A stretch of DNA of 9,642 nt from Victivallales bacterium (GTDB lineage Bacteria > Verrucomicrobiota > Lentisphaeria > Oligosphaerales > Oligosphaeraceae): positions 1 through 9,642 of the forward strand of contig JAFYGL010000070.1 of assembly GCA_017543165.1 (NCBI GenBank), written 5' to 3'. The notes under the pieces are model-generated. The model was not told the origin of the DNA and did not search any database. It was given only the letters and a program-made list of their open reading frames with translations. Of this stretch, positions 7,656 through 9,642 are shown one piece after another; the first letter of the stretch is position 1; the number at the start of each line of letters is the position of its first letter. The translations under genes were made by a program, and so were the position numbers.

Positions 7656-8684
7656 TTATGCCTTCTCCTGGGATTCCTGGCTTCTAGACTTCCAGAAAAG
7701 CAGGTAGAAAGCCCCAACGACAGCCCAAAGAGCCAAAGTCAAGGTGTTGGCAATTGGAATGATGTTCAACACCTCAACAGGCTCTGCTCCGAATACGTTC
7801 AGAAGTGCGCTGGAGACCGTGTCCCTTATGCCCATTCCTCCTGGAGTGACAGGGATTATTCCTGTTGCATTTCCCAATTGGGCAGTGACCGTATATTCAA
7901 TAAAACTCATCACCTTTTCATGGAATGCCTTGCCCAGAAGATAAATCTGCAAGGCAAGGAGCGAATGCACCATGCAGGACATGAGCAACACCTTTAGCAC
8001 CGCCAGTTTTTCATTGCGGTACAAATCAATGGCGGAGGCAATCCTGGAAATCAACCCGTTCACCTTGCCTGGCAGCTTGCCGCGCAATGCTTTCAAAATG
8101 CTGGCAATAGGCTTCCATTTTATGAAAAAAGCACGTTCCATAAACAGGAACCAGAGCAATGGCATGCCTATAAACGCCGCCCAGACAAAGGCAAATGCCA
8201 GCAATATTACCTTGTTGCCCTCAACTATCCCAGGGCATTTCACCAGGCAGAACAGACAGGACAGCGCGGCCACCACGAACAAGCCAAACAAACCAATGTA
8301 TCTGTCCACCAAAATAGTCAATGCCGCCTCAGTGCCTTGATTTTTGCTGTATTTCATAACGAAAGCCAGTTTCATGATGTCCCCGCTGACGCAGCCTGGT
8401 ATGATTTGCGAGAAGAACACGCCTATCAGGGTGAGTTTGAAAATCGCATACAGCGGCGCATGTATGCCCTGCACGTCCAGAAGCAGTTTCCAGCGCCATG
8501 CGGCAATGAAATTGACCATTCCATAGCACAGTACCGCCAGCACGATCAGGTGCTTGCAACTGCCCTGCAATGTGGCAAGCGCATCGCCTTCAATGCCGCG
8601 GACAATGCGCATCAGCAGGAACACCGCCAATGCCACGCCCGCCAGTTTCAGGACTACGCCTGCTATCTTCTTGGCATTCTGCAT
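7656..8684 (-). CDS. Flippase-like multi-pass membrane protein (UPF0104 / LPG-synthase transmembrane family)
   Basis: A 342-residue polytopic inner-membrane protein with about seven or eight hydrophobic helices. It matches the family of the transmembrane half of lysylphosphatidylglycerol synthase and the AglD-like 'flippase' proteins. Visible family signs are the N-terminal helix (about 7-27), WRWKLLL near 63-69, SQIIPGCVSGDIMK (92-105), LVDRYIGL (125-132) and the signature TPGGMGIRD (280-288) before the last helices. The signature usually ends in Glu; here it is Asp288. The protein has no soluble synthase domain, so it is not a full MprF enzyme. Characterised relatives take part in moving or modifying lipid-linked molecules, but biochemical roles in the family are poorly settled. 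It starts 6 bases after galE ends (a weak GAGAG site overlaps the galE stop), which indicates translational coupling and suggests a role in surface glycolipid or polysaccharide assembly. Family is firm; transport activity is inferred. Confidence 0.87.
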   Translation of the reverse strand: MQNAKKIAGVVLKLAGVALAVFLLMRIVRGIEGDALATLQGSCKHLIVLAVLCYGMVNFIAAWRWKLLLDVQGIHAPLYAIFKLTLIGVFFSQIIPGCVSGDIMKLAFVMKYSKNQGTEAALTILVDRYIGLFGLFVVAALSCLFCLVKCPGIVEGNKVILLAFAFVWAAFIGMPLLWFLFMERAFFIKWKPIASILKALRGKLPGKVNGLISRIASAIDLYRNEKLAVLKVLLMSCMVHSLLALQIYLLGKAFHEKVMSFIEYTVTAQLGNATGIIPVTPGGMGIRDTVSSALLNVFGAEPVEVLNIIPIANTLTLALWAVVGAFYLLFWKSRSQESQEKA

Positions 8685-8690
8685 GGTCTC

Positions 8691-9642
8691 TCAATCCATG
8701 TAGCCATTTGGATTTGCCAGACGCCATTCCCAGGCGGAACGCACGATTTCATCCAAGTCCTCGTATGCGGGTTTCCAGCCCAGCATTGTACGCGCCCTGG
8801 TGGAATCGCTGATTAATCTGGCGGGGTCGCCTGGACGGCGTTGCGCATATTCCACTGGGAAATCCTTGCCAGTCACGCGTCTGACCGTGTCAATCACAGC
8901 CTTTACGCTGTGCCCGTTGCCTGAACCCAGGTTGTATATGCTGGAGCCTGGCTGCTCCAAGGCAAGCAGATGCGCCTGCGCCAGATCCAGCACGTGGACA
9001 TAGTCCCGTATGCAGGTGCCGTCGGGAGTGTCATAGTCCGTGCCAAATACGGATATTGACTTGCGCACGCCAGACGCCGCCTGCAACACCAGTGGAATCA
9101 AGTGCGTTTCTGGATGATGGTCCTCGCCATGGATTTTTGTGGCGCCGCAGGCATTGAAATAGCGCAATGCTGTATAGTCCATGCCGTGTATGCGCTTGTA
9201 CCAGGCCAGTATCTTCTCGAACATCAGTTTGGATTCACCGTAAGGGTTGATTGGCAAAGTAGGCTCATCCTCGGTCATGGGAATATGCTCAGGCATTCCG
9301 TATGTGGCGGCGGTGCTGGAGAAAACCAACTTGCGCACGCCCGCCTTGGCGGAGGCCTCTGCGAGATTTATGGCATTGCCCACGTTGTTGTGGAAAAACA
9401 TGCCAGGGTCCTTCATTGATTCGCCCACCTCGATGAACGCGGCAAAATGCAATGCATAGTCAGGCTTGAAATCCTGCATCGTCTTTGCCAGGAACTCCAT
9501 GTCCTCCAGGTCGCCCTGGTAGAACTTGGCGCGATTGTCAACCGCGGCCCTATGCCCCCTGGTCAACGAATCGTAAACAGCGACCTCGTGTCCCTTGTCC
9601 AAAAGATATTCAGTTGTGCAACTGCCGATATAGCCAGCGCCG
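8691..9642 (-). CDS. galE: UDP-glucose 4-epimerase (5' end outside window)
   Basis: Interconverts UDP-glucose and UDP-galactose (some relatives also the N-acetyl forms) with tightly bound NAD, in the cytoplasm. The minus-strand frame is open to the right edge: 316 residues are visible, beginning GAGYIGSC, the dinucleotide-binding loop that normally lies about 8-10 residues from the start, so only a few residues are missing. Further hallmarks are YDSLTRGHR, the LHFAAFIEVGES segment, SSTAATYG with the catalytic Ser/Thr, YGESK with the catalytic Tyr (codon 9240-9242) and Lys (9228-9230), LRYFNACGA, the DGTCIRDYVHVLDLA block and YNLGSGNGHSV. The expected total near 325 residues is normal for the family. 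It is the first visible gene of the operon with the flippase-like and oxidoreductase genes, so it may supply UDP-galactose for a surface glycan. Its promoter lies beyond the right edge. Substrate preference is not certain. Confidence 0.95.
   Translation of the reverse strand, partial: GAGYIGSCTTEYLLDKGHEVAVYDSLTRGHRAAVDNRAKFYQGDLEDMEFLAKTMQDFKPDYALHFAAFIEVGESMKDPGMFFHNNVGNAINLAEASAKAGVRKLVFSSTAATYGMPEHIPMTEDEPTLPINPYGESKLMFEKILAWYKRIHGMDYTALRYFNACGATKIHGEDHHPETHLIPLVLQAASGVRKSISVFGTDYDTPDGTCIRDYVHVLDLAQAHLLALEQPGSSIYNLGSGNGHSVKAVIDTVRRVTGKDFPVEYAQRRPGDPARLISDSTRARTMLGWKPAYEDLDEIVRSAWEWRLANPNGYMD

Noticed and set aside
9600..9602. TTG at 9602 as the galE start
   Set aside because: The frame stays open upstream and encodes GAGYIGSC, the NAD-binding loop that the enzyme needs; the true start is beyond the right edge.
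1..9642. Search for CRISPR arrays, tRNA/rRNA genes, insertion sequences or phage genes
   Set aside because: No spaced repeats, cloverleaf-like sequences, transposase motifs or terminal inverted repeats were seen by eye; nearly all the DNA is accounted for by five protein genes.

Overview
The window looks like chromosomal DNA from a bacterium with Shine-Dalgarno-led genes and moderate G+C. The gene content is a large two-component hybrid kinase, a very large glycoside hydrolase without a signal peptide, and a sugar-nucleotide/oxidoreductase operon. This would suit a carbohydrate-fermenting, probably gut or anaerobic lineage. Lentisphaerota/Verrucomicrobiota-like bacteria and some Clostridia carry similar proteins, but I cannot assign a phylum from the sequence alone. 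No rRNA, tRNA, CRISPR array, transposase or phage gene was seen.

Layout. Positions 1-3037 (minus strand) hold a membrane-bound hybrid sensor histidine kinase with two C-terminal receiver domains; its 3' end lies beyond the left edge. Positions 3038-3262 are a divergent intergenic control region with an 11-bp tandem repeat, a perfect 10-bp palindrome, possible promoter elements and small hairpins. Positions 3263-6439 (plus strand) encode a 1058-residue glycosidase resembling the GH106/alpha-L-rhamnosidase-like group. Positions 6440-6522 are a short convergent gap with one strong GC-rich hairpin. Positions 6523-9642 (minus strand) form a three-gene operon transcribed right to left: galE (5' end cut by the right edge), a UPF0104/LPG-synthase-type multi-pass membrane protein ('flippase-like'), and a Gfo/Idh/MocA oxidoreductase. 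The genes are separated by 6 and 29 bases.

How the parts may work together (inference). The kinase and the glycosidase are divergent and share about 225 bases of control DNA, so the kinase may sense an extracytoplasmic ligand linked to the glycan that the glycosidase degrades. No DNA-binding domain is visible, so the output regulator is unknown. The galE-flippase-oxidoreductase operon looks more like surface-glycan or glycolipid metabolism: UDP-galactose supply, a polytopic membrane protein, and NAD(P)-dependent sugar oxidation/reduction. I found no clear sign of an entirely new system. The points of most interest are the structured divergent promoter region, the large apparently cytoplasmic glycosidase, and the compact galE-flippase-oxidoreductase operon.
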